From Enterococcus gilvus ATCC BAA-350 (GTDB taxonomy: Bacteria > Bacillota > Bacilli > Lactobacillales > Enterococcaceae), in the NCBI RefSeq assembly GCF_000407545.1, contig NZ_ASWH01000002.1, positions 310,001 to 374,000 of the forward strand: DNA of 64,000 nucleotides, read 5' to 3'. Under the pieces are notes generated by a model. That model worked only from the letters and a program-made list of their open reading frames with translations. It did not search any database and had not been told where the DNA came from. Made by a program: the position numbers and the translations under genes. Every line of letters starts with the position of its first letter. Positions within the stretch are counted from its first letter, which is position 1. Below, one piece after another: positions 1 to 8,845 of this stretch.

Positions 1-228
1 CACGGTTCCGCCTAAGAGGGTCGTTAAGATCAGACGCATCCAAATCAGGCGAAAGCTGTCGCGTTTTGGCATCGTAAAAATAGCAACGATTGTTATTAAA
101 TTGGCAAGTCCCAACTTTGCTCCTGGCGCAAATGCGAAAGGGGACGGGAACATATTCTCGATCAAGCCCAAAATAACACCTTGGGCGACGAGTAGGGCTA
201 TATAGATCAACTTTTGTGTTTTATTCAT
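1..228 (-). CDS. eetB: EetB-like Gx transporter family membrane protein (partial, 3' end outside window)
   Basis: Only the first 76 codons are present; the gene runs off the left edge. It starts at ATG 226-228. The visible protein has a hydrophobic N-terminus (MNKTQKLIYIALLVAQGVIL) followed by the motif FAFAPGAKLGLANLITI, which I recognise from the Gx transporter / heptaprenyl diphosphate synthase component I family. In Listeria EET loci this protein (EetB) follows EetA and Ndh2, the same order as here. It probably supports quinone or electron transfer across the membrane; the exact role is not visible in the sequence. The family call rests on the motif plus synteny. Confidence 0.75.
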   Translation of the reverse strand, partial: MNKTQKLIYIALLVAQGVILGLIENMFPSPFAFAPGAKLGLANLITIVAIFTMPKRDSFRLIWMRLILTTLLGGTV

Positions 229-239
229 AATGAAGACAG

Positions 240-656
240 CTAATAAATGACGCTGCCAGGTTCCCCTCCGTCTGAGGATTTGATTTCAATCAACAATTTA
301 TGAGGCAAGCACACGATAGTCTCGCCAGATTGGTCGATCCATCCGCGTCGAACACAGATTTGATCTCCGCAGTCGGCTTCTTTGATTCGAATCCGACCAT
401 CTTTGACTTCGATCAGGTTATAATCTCCGTCTTTTTCTTCGTAACGATACGTGTAGGTTTGGGATTTATCAGATAGATCGAAGGTTTTGATTTCTTCTCC
501 ATCGACTGAAAGGACCGCTTCTTGTGTCGAACTAGAGGCGCGATTCAGACTAAAGACCACAACAGGTGCAAAGGAGAGCAGCACAAGAAGAAGAATAATG
601 AGACCATCCCAAGGGCGCAGCAAACTATTTTTTGCAAGATCCTTCAGCTTCAACAT
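240..656 (-). CDS. eetA: EetA-like NusG domain II-containing membrane-anchored protein
   Basis: A 138-aa protein. The ATG at 656 is chosen because AGAGG lies five bases upstream; a GTG at 662 is too close to that site. One N-terminal membrane segment (about residues 18-40, PWDGLIILLLVLLSFAPVVV) anchors an extracytoplasmic NusG-II type beta domain with a conserved pair of cysteines in ADCGDQICVRRGWI and the ending ETIVCLPHKLLIEI. In Listeria this protein is EetA, part of the flavin-based extracellular electron transfer machinery. It lies 11 bases upstream of eetB and downstream of ndh2, so the three are probably one transcript. Confidence 0.85.
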   Translation of the reverse strand: MLKLKDLAKNSLLRPWDGLIILLLVLLSFAPVVVFSLNRASSSTQEAVLSVDGEEIKTFDLSDKSQTYTYRYEEKDGDYNLIEVKDGRIRIKEADCGDQICVRRGWIDQSGETIVCLPHKLLIEIKSSDGGEPGSVIY

Positions 657-727
657 AAACACCTCTTACTTGTTCTCTTGATTTGTAGGTTGATTCGGGT
701 ATAAATCTTTTCTTATCATAACATAAA

Positions 728-766
728 GAAAGTTCTAAAGAGAAAAACAAGCCCTTTAGAACTTTC
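728..766 (-). terminator. Perfect 13-bp inverted repeat between ndh2 and eetA
   Basis: The arms GAAAGTTCTAAAG (728-740) and its exact complement (754-766) flank a 13-base loop in the gap downstream of ndh2. There is no good U-tract on the minus strand, so it may be a partial terminator or an mRNA-stabilising element that lowers eetA/eetB expression relative to ndh2. Confidence 0.5.
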
Positions 767-783
767 CTTCATTATTCATTCAA

Positions 784-2736
784 TTAATTTGAATCGTTTT
801 TTCCATAAATGGATCGTGGCGTACCATACCACCATTTGCCTGTTTTACGTTGAATCCAAGGAATCACCCAACGGTCAAGTCCTAGTGCACGACCAGAGCC
901 GTTCATCAAAGCAAAGGCAACGAAGATAAACCAGATGTTGACCCAGTAGAACATGCCTGACAGACAGAAGACAACAGTCAAACCGATCGTCGCAGCACTT
1001 GCCAACCAAGTGAACAATCCGAAGATCAAGGCTAAAGCGATACCGATTTCCACAAAGGTCATGAATTTCTGCATGAACAATGCAACGTCTCTATTTGGCA
1101 TCATAACTTCCATGATGTTTGCGAACCAGTGGGGCATTTTTTCAAAGACCGGCATTGGATTTTCACCAAAAGCATAGCTGAAGCCAAAATGTGTTGCTGT
1201 CGCAGCGGCATCTGTTGCACCGCCAGCAGCACCTGTTGCCGCAGTCGTTGCTTCGGCTGCATGAGCACCTGCCGCCGAAGCGCCAGTAGTCACTTGTTCT
1301 TGCAACCAAGGGAAAGGAAAGACCACTTTATCTGTAAACCATGAGCCGTCTCCGAACCAAGAAGTAGGATTTAAATACTGACCGTCTCCAACAATTTTCT
1401 TAGAAGATTCGATCAACCACATTGAGCCATAGAAGACACGCAATGGCACGCTCCATAAAACATTGCCGTAACGGGAAGAATGTCCACGCGTAACATTGCG
1501 ATCATTCTTGATATGGAAGAATTCATGCATCATGTATTGGAACATGTAGTACCCAGAACGAATCGTGAAGAAGTACAACAGGTTCACTAAATGTTTTACG
1601 ACGATCGCCAGAAAACCAGACAGGTGGAACTTGTCCATCAAGTTCGCGACGCCCCATTTAGAACCGATCGAAACCATAAATCCTTGATAATTGCTTTTGA
1701 ATTCGTGTTTTGGTGTGTTCTTGATCTTCGCGACAATATTCGCTGCTGCCGTGTGTCCTGTTTGTTCCGCTGCTTGAACGATCTGCGGAGTAGGGCGGCC
1801 ATCGCTGTTCTCTTCGTAATGAACCAAGTCACCGATAATATAGATGTCTTTCTCTTCGTAGCCTTTTGCTTGCATGTACTCGTTGGCGAATAACCGTTGC
1901 CCGCGCGCAGCTTCAAGTCCAAAGTCCGCCGCGTCAGAAGTTCCTTTGACTCCGGCAGTCCAGATCAAGGTGTTTGTAGGGATTTGTGAACCATCCTTCA
2001 AAATGATGTGATCTGCGGTTACTTCAGTGATAGGGGCGCCTTTTTTCAATTGGATGCCTTTTTTCATCATGAAGCGTTCTGCTTTTTCAGCATCTTTCCG
2101 ATCCAGCATATTCAAGATAGTAGGAAGGGCTTCTACGACCATCAATGTGAATTCTTCAGGACGCAATTTGTGCTGTTTCGCTAAAACCGCTTTCCATTCC
2201 ATCAATTCGCCGATCATTTCGATTCCTGTGAATCCTGATCCACAAACGACAAAGGTCAACATCGCGCGACGTTTTGCTTCATCTGGTTCTGCGGCTGCTT
2301 TTGCCACGGTATCTTCGATGTGTTTTCTGATCTTGATCGCATCTTCCATGGACCACAACGTAAATCCGTGTTCCTTCACGCCAGGAGTACCAAAGTCATT
2401 TGGTTCACCACCCATACCGATGATCAGTTGATCAAATGGGTATTTGCCTAACTTCGTTTTAACGATCTTTTTGTCTTTGTCGATCCCAGTAACTGTATCT
2501 GTCACTAATGAAACATTCTTCTGACGAGCAAATAAACGTTGTAGGTCGTATTGCACAGCCTCCGGTTCTACCCGTCCGCCCGCTACTTCGTGTAATTCGG
2601 TCATCATTGTATGGTAAGAGTGACGGTCGATCAAGGTGATCTCAACATCATCTTTTTTTAACTTCTTGGCCATAAATTTCGTTGCTGCAACACCTGCATA
2701 CCCTGCACCCACAACGACAATTTTCTCTTTCGCCAT
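784..2736 (-). CDS. ndh2: Ndh2, type II NADH dehydrogenase with C-terminal membrane domain (EET locus)
   Basis: A 650-aa protein. It oxidises NADH and passes electrons to the (demethyl)menaquinone pool dedicated to extracellular electron transfer. The start MAKEKIVVVG at 2736 follows AAAAGGAGCGG; an upstream in-frame extension lacks a ribosome site. The N-terminus carries the FAD dinucleotide motif VVVGAGYAGVA (residues 7-17). A second nucleotide fold near residues 160-200 includes VVCGSGFTGIEM. After about residue 400 the protein is membrane-associated: an aromatic, basic stretch, an Ala/Thr-rich linker (ASAAGAHAAEATTAATGAAG), then several C-terminal hydrophobic segments. This long tail distinguishes EET Ndh2 from ordinary 400-aa Ndh. 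It is transcribed divergently from pplA. Confidence 0.92.
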   Translation of the reverse strand: MAKEKIVVVGAGYAGVAATKFMAKKLKKDDVEITLIDRHSYHTMMTELHEVAGGRVEPEAVQYDLQRLFARQKNVSLVTDTVTGIDKDKKIVKTKLGKYPFDQLIIGMGGEPNDFGTPGVKEHGFTLWSMEDAIKIRKHIEDTVAKAAAEPDEAKRRAMLTFVVCGSGFTGIEMIGELMEWKAVLAKQHKLRPEEFTLMVVEALPTILNMLDRKDAEKAERFMMKKGIQLKKGAPITEVTADHIILKDGSQIPTNTLIWTAGVKGTSDAADFGLEAARGQRLFANEYMQAKGYEEKDIYIIGDLVHYEENSDGRPTPQIVQAAEQTGHTAAANIVAKIKNTPKHEFKSNYQGFMVSIGSKWGVANLMDKFHLSGFLAIVVKHLVNLLYFFTIRSGYYMFQYMMHEFFHIKNDRNVTRGHSSRYGNVLWSVPLRVFYGSMWLIESSKKIVGDGQYLNPTSWFGDGSWFTDKVVFPFPWLQEQVTTGASAAGAHAAEATTAATGAAGGATDAAATATHFGFSYAFGENPMPVFEKMPHWFANIMEVMMPNRDVALFMQKFMTFVEIGIALALIFGLFTWLASAATIGLTVVFCLSGMFYWVNIWFIFVAFALMNGSGRALGLDRWVIPWIQRKTGKWWYGTPRSIYGKNDSN

Positions 2737-2810
2737 TGATAATCCGCTCCTTTTAAATGATAATGACTGCACAATGAATATGCATTGATAATAAATGAAC
2801 AATCGAATAT

Positions 2811-2839
2811 ATTATACATTTACTTTATTTCTTTGTCTA
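2811..2839 (-). promoter_or_regulatory. Promoter for ndh2-eetA-eetB
   Basis: On the minus strand a TATAAT -10 box (plus positions 2811-2816) is preceded after 17 bases by TAGACA (2834-2839), one mismatch from consensus. The distance to the ndh2 start leaves a leader of about 70 bases that is rich in GATAAT words. Confidence 0.6.
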
Positions 2840-2843
2840 CGGT

Positions 2844-2864
2844 AATTATTCTCATTTGATAATG
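2844..2864. promoter_or_regulatory. Fur-like inverted repeat in the ndh2/pplA divergent region
   Basis: ATTATTCTCATTTGATAAT contains facing ATTAT and ATAAT half sites typical of Gram-positive iron-regulator boxes. It sits immediately upstream of the ndh2 -35 and also upstream of pplA, so one regulator could act on both. Further GATAAT words occur at about 2758-2795. The match is imperfect, so iron control is inference. Confidence 0.35.
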
Positions 2865-2992
2865 GTGGTATTCTAATAATTAAATTAAAAACTAAGGTTA
2901 TATGTAAAAAAACTATGTACAAAACTTGAGAAGTGATTTAGAATGATTCTTGTTTAATGAATCACAAAAAAAGAAAAAAGGTGGAGTTACTC

Positions 2993-3898
2993 ATGAAAAT
3001 GAAAAAAATAGTATCAGGGTTTGCTGTCGTTGCATTTTCTACACTAGCTTTAGCTGCTTGCGGCGGAAACAATGATAAAGACGCTGCGTCAAGCTCAAGT
3101 TCAACTGCAAGTTCTTCAGAAGCTGCAAAACCAGCAGAAAAAGAAGCAGGCGGCGATTTAAAAGACGGAACATACAAGCTTGAAGAAAAAAATTATGCAA
3201 ATGGCTATCGCGTTGTCTTCGATATGACAGTTAAAGATGGCAAAATCACAAAATCAAATTATGATTATCTGAACGAAGACGGCAAATCAAAACAAAAAGA
3301 TGCCGACTACGAAAAGAAAATGAAAGAAAAAACAAAAACTGGTCCTAAAGAATACATTCCAGAATTGAATAAATCTTTAGAACAAACGCAAAATCCAGAT
3401 GCGGTTGAAGTAGTGACAGGCGCGACTCATTCAAGCGAAAGCTTCAAAAACTACTCTCAACAATTAGTACAAGCTGCTCAAGCTGGTAAAACAGATACGA
3501 TTGAAATCGACAATGGTGCGGACTTGAAAGACGGCACGTACAAATTAGAAGAAAAGAACTATTCTAACGGCTACCGTACAGACTTCAGTATTACTGTTGC
3601 TGGTGGGAAAATCACTGAATCAAACTACGATAACGTGGACAAAGACGGCAAATCTAAAAAAGATGACGCTGACTACGAAAAGAACATGAAAGCTAAAAGC
3701 GGTGTAGGACCAAAAGAATACATCGAAGACTTGAACAAAGGCTTAGTAGAAAAAGGCGCTCCAGCAGATGTAGAAGTTGTCACTGGTGCTACTCATTCTT
3801 CACACGCTTTCCAAACATATGCAGCACAATTAGTAAACGCTGCAGAAAAAGGCAACACAGAAACAATCCAAGTAGACAACATCGTAATGAAAAAATAA
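2993..3898 (+). CDS. pplA: PplA, surface lipoprotein with two FMN-binding (flavinylation) domains
   Basis: A 301-aa protein. It is the extracytoplasmic electron carrier of the EET system: a lipid-anchored protein carrying covalent FMN on Thr residues. The start at 2993 follows AAGGTGGAG. The signal peptide ends in the lipobox LAACGG (about residues 20-24) and is followed by a Ser/Ala-rich linker. Two homologous FMN_bind repeats (about residues 55-160 and 175-285) each end in VVTGATHSS, the flavin-attachment signature. The repeats are close copies (DLKDGTYKLEEKNY occurs twice), pointing to internal duplication. A strong terminator follows. FmnB, encoded next, is the expected modifying enzyme. 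Confidence 0.93.
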   Translation: MKMKKIVSGFAVVAFSTLALAACGGNNDKDAASSSSSTASSSEAAKPAEKEAGGDLKDGTYKLEEKNYANGYRVVFDMTVKDGKITKSNYDYLNEDGKSKQKDADYEKKMKEKTKTGPKEYIPELNKSLEQTQNPDAVEVVTGATHSSESFKNYSQQLVQAAQAGKTDTIEIDNGADLKDGTYKLEEKNYSNGYRTDFSITVAGGKITESNYDNVDKDGKSKKDDADYEKNMKAKSGVGPKEYIEDLNKGLVEKGAPADVEVVTGATHSSHAFQTYAAQLVNAAEKGNTETIQVDNIVMKK

Positions 3899-3924
3899 TT
3901 CCTTTATCAATAGGGAATCTTAGA

Positions 3925-3951
3925 AGAGCTGGGGTTTCCCCAGCTCTTTTT
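3925..3951 (+). terminator. Intrinsic terminator after pplA
   Basis: A perfect stem AGAGCTGGGG / CCCCAGCTCT with a three-base loop is followed by TTTTT. It separates pplA from fmnB, which then needs its own promoter. Confidence 0.9.
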
Positions 3952-4200
3952 GTCAGTCCAACTTTTCGCAGTATCTAGAATAGTGCAATCAGTATAAAAT
4001 GATTATCAAGTAAAGCAATAATGAAGTTTAGTTGGATGATATGTCAGCGAACCTGTAGATAAATTTTGTCAAAAATTTATTTCCTAGAAGCGGAGATGAC
4101 TGTCAGTCTTTTCTTAGTTGGCAATCAATAACTTTCTAAATGATTATTACTATAGAAGAAACAGGATTCCTATTCCAGACAAAAAGTTTCTTAAAGTACT

Positions 4201-4228
4201 TTGAAAATAGGTTCAAAAAGGCTATGAT
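4201..4228 (+). promoter_or_regulatory. Promoter upstream of fmnB
   Basis: TTGAAA (4201-4206), a 16-base spacer and TATGAT (4223-4228), about 40 bases before the fmnB start. The gap 3952-4200 holds no gene that I can see; it contains TGATTAT words (about 4000 and 4140) that could be partial Fur half sites. Confidence 0.5.
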
Positions 4229-4268
4229 TAGGTGAAAAAAATTTAGCTTTAGTAAAGGAAGTATGGAA

Positions 4269-5333
4269 GTGAAAAAACGAGCATTAATTTTGGTTTTTGG
4301 TCTATTAACGATTTTTCTAGCGGCCTGTGGAGGCAGCAAACCGAAGATCAATCAAAAACCTTATGAAGATAAACAGTTTTTAATGGGTACATATGTCCAA
4401 ATGCGCATCTATGATGATGGGAAAAAAGAGGTCTTGAAGCCTGCCTTTAAGCGGGTAAAAGAATTGGCGGATAAAATCACGGTCAATCAGAAGGGTTCCG
4501 AGATTGACGAGATCAATCAAGAGGCGGGCGTAAAGCCAGTTAAAGTTACCGATGATATGTATTATTTGCTGAAAGAAGCCTACAAATACAGTGAAGATTC
4601 AAAGGGCGGCTTTGACATGGCGATCGGCTCGATCACTTCGCTATGGCGAATCGGCTTCCCTGATGCGCGCAAGCCGGATCAAAGTGAGATCGATCAAGCC
4701 TTGAAGCTGGTCAATTATCACGATGTGGTATTCAACGATGATGAACAAACGGTCTTTCTAAAAGAAAAGGGCATGAAATTGGACCTAGGTGCCATCGCCA
4801 AAGGCTATATTACAGATGAAGTCGTGAAAGTCATGAAGGAAAATGGTGTAACTACAGCGATCATCGACCTTGGAGGAAATGTCTTTGTAATGGGGAACAG
4901 TCCTCGTGGAAATCAAAAGGAAGATTGGACCGTGGGGATTCAAGACCCAAACCAGGCTCGAAATGTCGTTTTAGGAAGTGTTCCTGAGACCAATATGTCA
5001 CTAGTCACTTCTGGAATTTACGAACGCTATCTGGAAGTAGATGGAAAGACGTACCATCATCTGTTCAATCCGAAGACGGGGTATCCTTTTGATAACGATC
5101 TTGCAGGCGTAACGATCGTGTCGAAAAAATCCATTGACGGGGACGGTCTGTCTACGGCAGTCTTTTCAATGGGCGTGAAAGATGGGATGAAGTACGTGGA
5201 GGATCTAAAGGATACGGAAGCTATTTTCGTTACACGCGATGACAAAGTCTATGTGACCTCTGGCCTGAAGGATGTCTTCGAGCTGAACAAAGAGGCAGGC
5301 TATACGATGGGCGACGAGAAGGATATGAACTAA
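4269..5333 (+). CDS. fmnB: FmnB, ApbE-family FAD:protein FMN transferase (lipoprotein)
   Basis: About 354 aa. It transfers FMN from FAD to the Thr of the VVTGATHSS signatures in PplA, outside the membrane. GTG 4269 is preferred because AAAGGAAG ends seven bases upstream; ATG 4263 is also in frame but too close. The signal peptide ends in lipobox LAACGG. ApbE features: FLMGTYVQMRIYD near the N-terminus, GGFDMAIGSITSLWRIG, LDLGAIAKGY, AIIDLGGNVFVMG and the C-terminal HHLFNPKTGYP followed by GDGLSTAVFSMG (metal/FAD binding). Two bases separate it from dmkA, indicating translational coupling. Confidence 0.93.
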   Translation: MKKRALILVFGLLTIFLAACGGSKPKINQKPYEDKQFLMGTYVQMRIYDDGKKEVLKPAFKRVKELADKITVNQKGSEIDEINQEAGVKPVKVTDDMYYLLKEAYKYSEDSKGGFDMAIGSITSLWRIGFPDARKPDQSEIDQALKLVNYHDVVFNDDEQTVFLKEKGMKLDLGAIAKGYITDEVVKVMKENGVTTAIIDLGGNVFVMGNSPRGNQKEDWTVGIQDPNQARNVVLGSVPETNMSLVTSGIYERYLEVDGKTYHHLFNPKTGYPFDNDLAGVTIVSKKSIDGDGLSTAVFSMGVKDGMKYVEDLKDTEAIFVTRDDKVYVTSGLKDVFELNKEAGYTMGDEKDMN

Positions 5334-5334
5334 T

Positions 5335-6288
5335 ATGACAAGAGAAAGCTTTTTTGATCTAGTAGAAATACGCACCAAATTAGCAAGTCTGTTTCCATTT
5401 ATAATTGCGGTGCTGTTTGCGAATACGTATTTCCATTCCTTCCATTGGGGAAAAACGCTCTTTTTCTTCTTTGGGATGCTGGCTTTTGATATGGCAACGA
5501 CCGCCATCAATAATTACATGGATTTTCGCAAAGCCCACTCAGAAGAATATAAATATCAAGAAAATGTTATCGGAAGAGACAAGCTTTCTGAAAAGACCGT
5601 CGTACTGATCATTTTTGGACTGATTGGTTTCGCGGCAATTGTAGGAATCACCTTGGCAATTCAAACGGGCTGGCTGTTACTTGTCATGGGTTGTGCTTGT
5701 TGTTTTATTGGTGTTTTCTATACATTCGGTCCGATTCCGTTATCTCGGATGCCGCTAGGTGAAGTGTTCAGCGGGGTGACGATGGGACTGGGGATTTTTG
5801 CCATTACGATCTATATCAATTCGTATGATAAGAGACCATTCTTCATGGAGCTGGATTTGCAGCATTTTGCGATTACCGGAAGTACCACCGCAGTATTGGC
5901 TGTTATCTGGGCATCATTGCCCTTGATCGCTACGATCGCAAATATTATGCTGGCTAATAATATTTGCGATCTGGAGCAGGATATTACGAATCACCGATAC
6001 ACCTTGCCGTTTTATTTGGGTAAAAGAAATGCGGTGATCTTGTTCAATATTCTTATGTACAGTTCGTACATCGCGATTGTTATTGGATGGATCGCTGGGA
6101 TTTATGAGTGGCCGATCCTCTTGACTTTCCTGAGTTTAGTGAGGGTCTATCCCCAGACAAAGGCATTTACAAAAGAACAGATCAAAAGAAAAACATTTAT
6201 CTTTTCAATCAAAAATTTGGTCGCCTTCAATAGCTGTTACGCGATCGGTCTTACTGCGACCATTCTCTTGCAGATTTTTATTGGCTAA
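5335..6288 (+). CDS. dmkA: DmkA/MenA-like UbiA prenyltransferase (first copy)
   Basis: A 317-aa polytopic membrane enzyme of the UbiA superfamily. It is predicted to prenylate 1,4-dihydroxy-2-naphthoate to make the demethylmenaquinone used by Ndh2. The two aspartate-rich prenyl-diphosphate motifs are visible: INNYMDFRKAHSEEY (about residues 60-75) and NNICDLEQDITNHRYTLPF (about 208-226). The start overlaps the end of fmnB. It is strikingly similar to the next gene over its whole length; both keep the catalytic Asp motifs. Confidence 0.88.
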   Translation: MTRESFFDLVEIRTKLASLFPFIIAVLFANTYFHSFHWGKTLFFFFGMLAFDMATTAINNYMDFRKAHSEEYKYQENVIGRDKLSEKTVVLIIFGLIGFAAIVGITLAIQTGWLLLVMGCACCFIGVFYTFGPIPLSRMPLGEVFSGVTMGLGIFAITIYINSYDKRPFFMELDLQHFAITGSTTAVLAVIWASLPLIATIANIMLANNICDLEQDITNHRYTLPFYLGKRNAVILFNILMYSSYIAIVIGWIAGIYEWPILLTFLSLVRVYPQTKAFTKEQIKRKTFIFSIKNLVAFNSCYAIGLTATILLQIFIG

Positions 6289-6290
6289 AT

Positions 6291-6346
6291 AGACATACAC
6301 CACAGGCAGGTGGAGCCGTCGCTTGCCTGCTGGTGTAGTCTATTTT
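6291..6346 (+). terminator. Long imperfect hairpin with U-tract between the two prenyltransferase genes
   Basis: The arms at about 6291-6309 (AGACATACACCACAGGCAG) and 6323-6341 pair with one or two bulges and are followed by TATTTTTAT. This looks like a terminator or attenuator limiting read-through into the second copy. Confidence 0.7.
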
Positions 6347-6392
6347 TATGTATATATCTAGAAAAAAGGAACTGAAACGGGGAACTGACACT

Positions 6393-7379
6393 ATGGAGAA
6401 TATGAAGGACTTAAAACACGCCTCTAAAAAAATGACGAAAGAACATTTCTTTGAACTTGTGCAAATACGTACAAAGTTCGCTGGAATTTTTCCTTTTGTC
6501 ATTGCTGTGCTGTTTACGAATACCTATTTCCATTCGTTTCATCCAGGAAAAACAATGATTTTCTTTTTCGGGATGTTCGCTTTTGATTTGGCGATCACAG
6601 CAATCAATAACTATATGGATTTTAAAAAGGCCCATTCAGAGACCTATAAGTACGAAGAAAACATTATTGGACGCGAAAATTTGTCCGAAAAGCAGATTCA
6701 ACGACTGATTATTGGCTTAGTAGGATTTGCGGCGATCATAGGACTCATATTAGTTGTTCAAACGGGCTGGATGCTGTTGCCGATGGGAGCGGCTTGCTTT
6801 TTTGTTGGTGTGTTTTACACGTATGGTCCCATTCCGCTGTCACGGATGCCCTTAGGAGAAATTTTTAGTGGCGTGACGGAAGGGTTAGGGATTTTTGCAA
6901 TTACGATCTACTTGAACACTTACGACCAGCGGCTCTTTTTCATGGAGCTAGACAGGAATCACTTCGCAGTGACTGGCGACACGAGGGCTGTATTGGCCGT
7001 CATTTGGGCAGCGTTGCCTTTGATGCTGACGATCGCGAATATTATGCTGGCAAATAACCTGTGTGACTTGGAACAAGATATTCAAAATCATCGGTATACG
7101 CTGCCTTTTTATATCGGACGTGAGTGGGGGATTCGCTTATTCAATGGTTTGATGTATAGCTGTTATGGCGTGATCTTTGTTGGAATGCTCACCGGCATCT
7201 ATCAGTGGCCGATTCTGCTGGTTTTTGTCAGTCTGGTAAAAGTGATTCCTCAAACCGCCCGCTTCACACAGGTACAGATCAAAACTAAAACATTTCCATT
7301 GGCCGTTGAAAACTTGATTGTCTTCAATAGCTGCTATGCGGCAGGGCTTCTGATTACGATGATTTTACAACGTATATAA
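6393..7379 (+). CDS. DmkA/MenA-like UbiA prenyltransferase (second copy)
   Basis: A 328-aa paralogue of the preceding gene with an extra 13-residue N-terminus (MENMKDLKHASKK) before MTKEHFFELVQIRTKFA. ATG 6393 is chosen for a GGGGA site nine bases upstream; ATG 6432 aligns with the start of copy one. Both Asp-rich motifs are intact (INNYMDFKKAHSETY and NNLCDLEQDIQNHRYTLPF), so it should be active. It may favour a different prenyl chain or naphthoate substrate, or add gene dose; this is inference. It ends at a terminator shared with the convergent antiporter gene. Confidence 0.85.
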   Translation: MENMKDLKHASKKMTKEHFFELVQIRTKFAGIFPFVIAVLFTNTYFHSFHPGKTMIFFFGMFAFDLAITAINNYMDFKKAHSETYKYEENIIGRENLSEKQIQRLIIGLVGFAAIIGLILVVQTGWMLLPMGAACFFVGVFYTYGPIPLSRMPLGEIFSGVTEGLGIFAITIYLNTYDQRLFFMELDRNHFAVTGDTRAVLAVIWAALPLMLTIANIMLANNLCDLEQDIQNHRYTLPFYIGREWGIRLFNGLMYSCYGVIFVGMLTGIYQWPILLVFVSLVKVIPQTARFTQVQIKTKTFPLAVENLIVFNSCYAAGLLITMILQRI

Positions 7380-7382
7380 AAA

Positions 7383-7416
7383 AACAGCGATCAATTGATT
7401 CGCTGTTTTTTTTTTT
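7383..7416. terminator. Bidirectional terminator between convergent genes
   Basis: Stem AACAGCGA / TCGCTGTT with a nine-base loop, an A-run on the left and a run of ten or more T on the right. It serves the prenyltransferase on plus and the antiporter on minus. Confidence 0.88.
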
Positions 7417-8845
7417 ACATTGATTGGATCAAAAAAGTCACAAGGCTCACGACGCCTAAGCCGGTCACCAGCACAAATAGAAGTTTGTCTCGTTTGGTGG
7501 CGAAAATCGGACGGTGGTACGTATGGCTGTTCCATAACCAAAAGACAATGCCCAACGCATAAATACCGATACAATAAAGTAAATTTAAAATGCCGGAGGA
7601 GTACAGCATATAGATGCCATAAACGATCCCGCCGATAGCTAACACTTGTTGTCCTTTATGTTTTTTCCCTTTCGCGATCTGCCATAAGAAAGCGGCAGAC
7701 AAGACATAAGGGACGAGCACCATTGTTGTTGCCGTGTCAGTCACCGCTTGGAAAGCATCCATCGCCCAACGAGAAATCAAAAAGACGACCTGCATGATCA
7801 CACCGTTCAGGATCAAAGCGTTTACTGGTGCGTTTTGTTTATTGGCTTTTCCTAGGAAAGCGGGGAACATTTTGTCCTGTGCCGCATCAAATGAAATTTC
7901 CGCCGCTAAGATCGTCCAAGAAATCCAAGCGCCCAATACGGAAATAATGACACCGACATCGATCATATGAGCCGCCCAAGGGCCTGTGGATGCGCGCAAC
8001 ACACCGCTCAATGAAGGGCTTGGCAAATTCGCAAGCTGTTCCTGCGGCAATGAACCAAAGCTCAGCATCACGATCAGCACGTAGATCGCAAGCGTCGTGC
8101 TGTAGCCGATCAGTGTCGCGCGGCCCACATCTCGTGCCCGTTTCGCACGGCCAGACAGGACAACGGCGCCTTCAATCCCGACAAATACCCACATGGTTTG
8201 GAGCATCGCGTGGCGAATCTGAGTAGGGATTCCGCCGAGCTGTTTGCCATTCAGCATCATATTTTTAGCGAAGATGTCCATTGAAAAGGTCTGGTACTTA
8301 AAATGAATAAACAAAAGAAAAATCGCCATCAAGATGGGCACCACTTTTGCACTCGTGGCGATGGTATTTAAAAGACTGGCTGTACGAATTCCGCGAGCGA
8401 CTAAAAAGACCACGCCCCAGATCATAAATGTCCCTAAAAATAAACCGATTCGACCGCCCGAGCCGCCGATCGACGGGATGAATTTGCTCAATGCATCTAA
8501 GAATAAAATAACGAAAGATACATTTCCGATTATATTGCTCAGCCAATAGCCCCAAGCGGAATTGAAGCCGACATAATCGCCAAAACCGTCTTTTGCATAA
8601 TAATAGATTCCCCCAATGATCTCTGGTGTCTCCTTTGAAAGAGTCTGAAAAACTTTAGCGATGAAGAACACACCGATCCCAGTGATCAGCCAGGCAAGCA
8701 AGGAAGCAACGACCCCCGCTGATTGGGAAATACTGCTTGGTAAATTAAATACACCGCCGCCAAGCATCGAGCCGATCACGATCATGCTCAGTCCTAGCAG
8801 ACTCATTTCTTTTGTATGATTATCCGGCGTTTGATTCTGATCCAT
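7415..8845 (-). CDS. APC-superfamily basic amino acid/polyamine antiporter (ArcD/lysine-permease-like)
   Basis: A 476-aa integral membrane transporter with about 12 hydrophobic segments. The N-terminal signature IGSMLGGGVFNLPS is the substrate-binding first helix of the APA family; IIGGIYYYAKDGFGDYVGF and SWTILAAEISFDAAQ are also typical. Family members exchange arginine/ornithine, lysine/cadaverine or histidine/histamine; the sequence alone does not tell me which. No adjacent decarboxylase or deiminase is present. The start at 8845 has GGAG upstream. Confidence 0.85.
   Translation of the reverse strand: MDQNQTPDNHTKEMSLLGLSMIVIGSMLGGGVFNLPSSISQSAGVVASLLAWLITGIGVFFIAKVFQTLSKETPEIIGGIYYYAKDGFGDYVGFNSAWGYWLSNIIGNVSFVILFLDALSKFIPSIGGSGGRIGLFLGTFMIWGVVFLVARGIRTASLLNTIATSAKVVPILMAIFLLFIHFKYQTFSMDIFAKNMMLNGKQLGGIPTQIRHAMLQTMWVFVGIEGAVVLSGRAKRARDVGRATLIGYSTTLAIYVLIVMLSFGSLPQEQLANLPSPSLSGVLRASTGPWAAHMIDVGVIISVLGAWISWTILAAEISFDAAQDKMFPAFLGKANKQNAPVNALILNGVIMQVVFLISRWAMDAFQAVTDTATTMVLVPYVLSAAFLWQIAKGKKHKGQQVLAIGGIVYGIYMLYSSGILNLLYCIGIYALGIVFWLWNSHTYHRPIFATKRDKLLFVLVTGLGVVSLVTFLIQSM

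Noticed and set aside
2027..2431. 134-codon plus-strand frame inside ndh2
   Set aside because: Complement of a strongly supported gene; no ribosome site.
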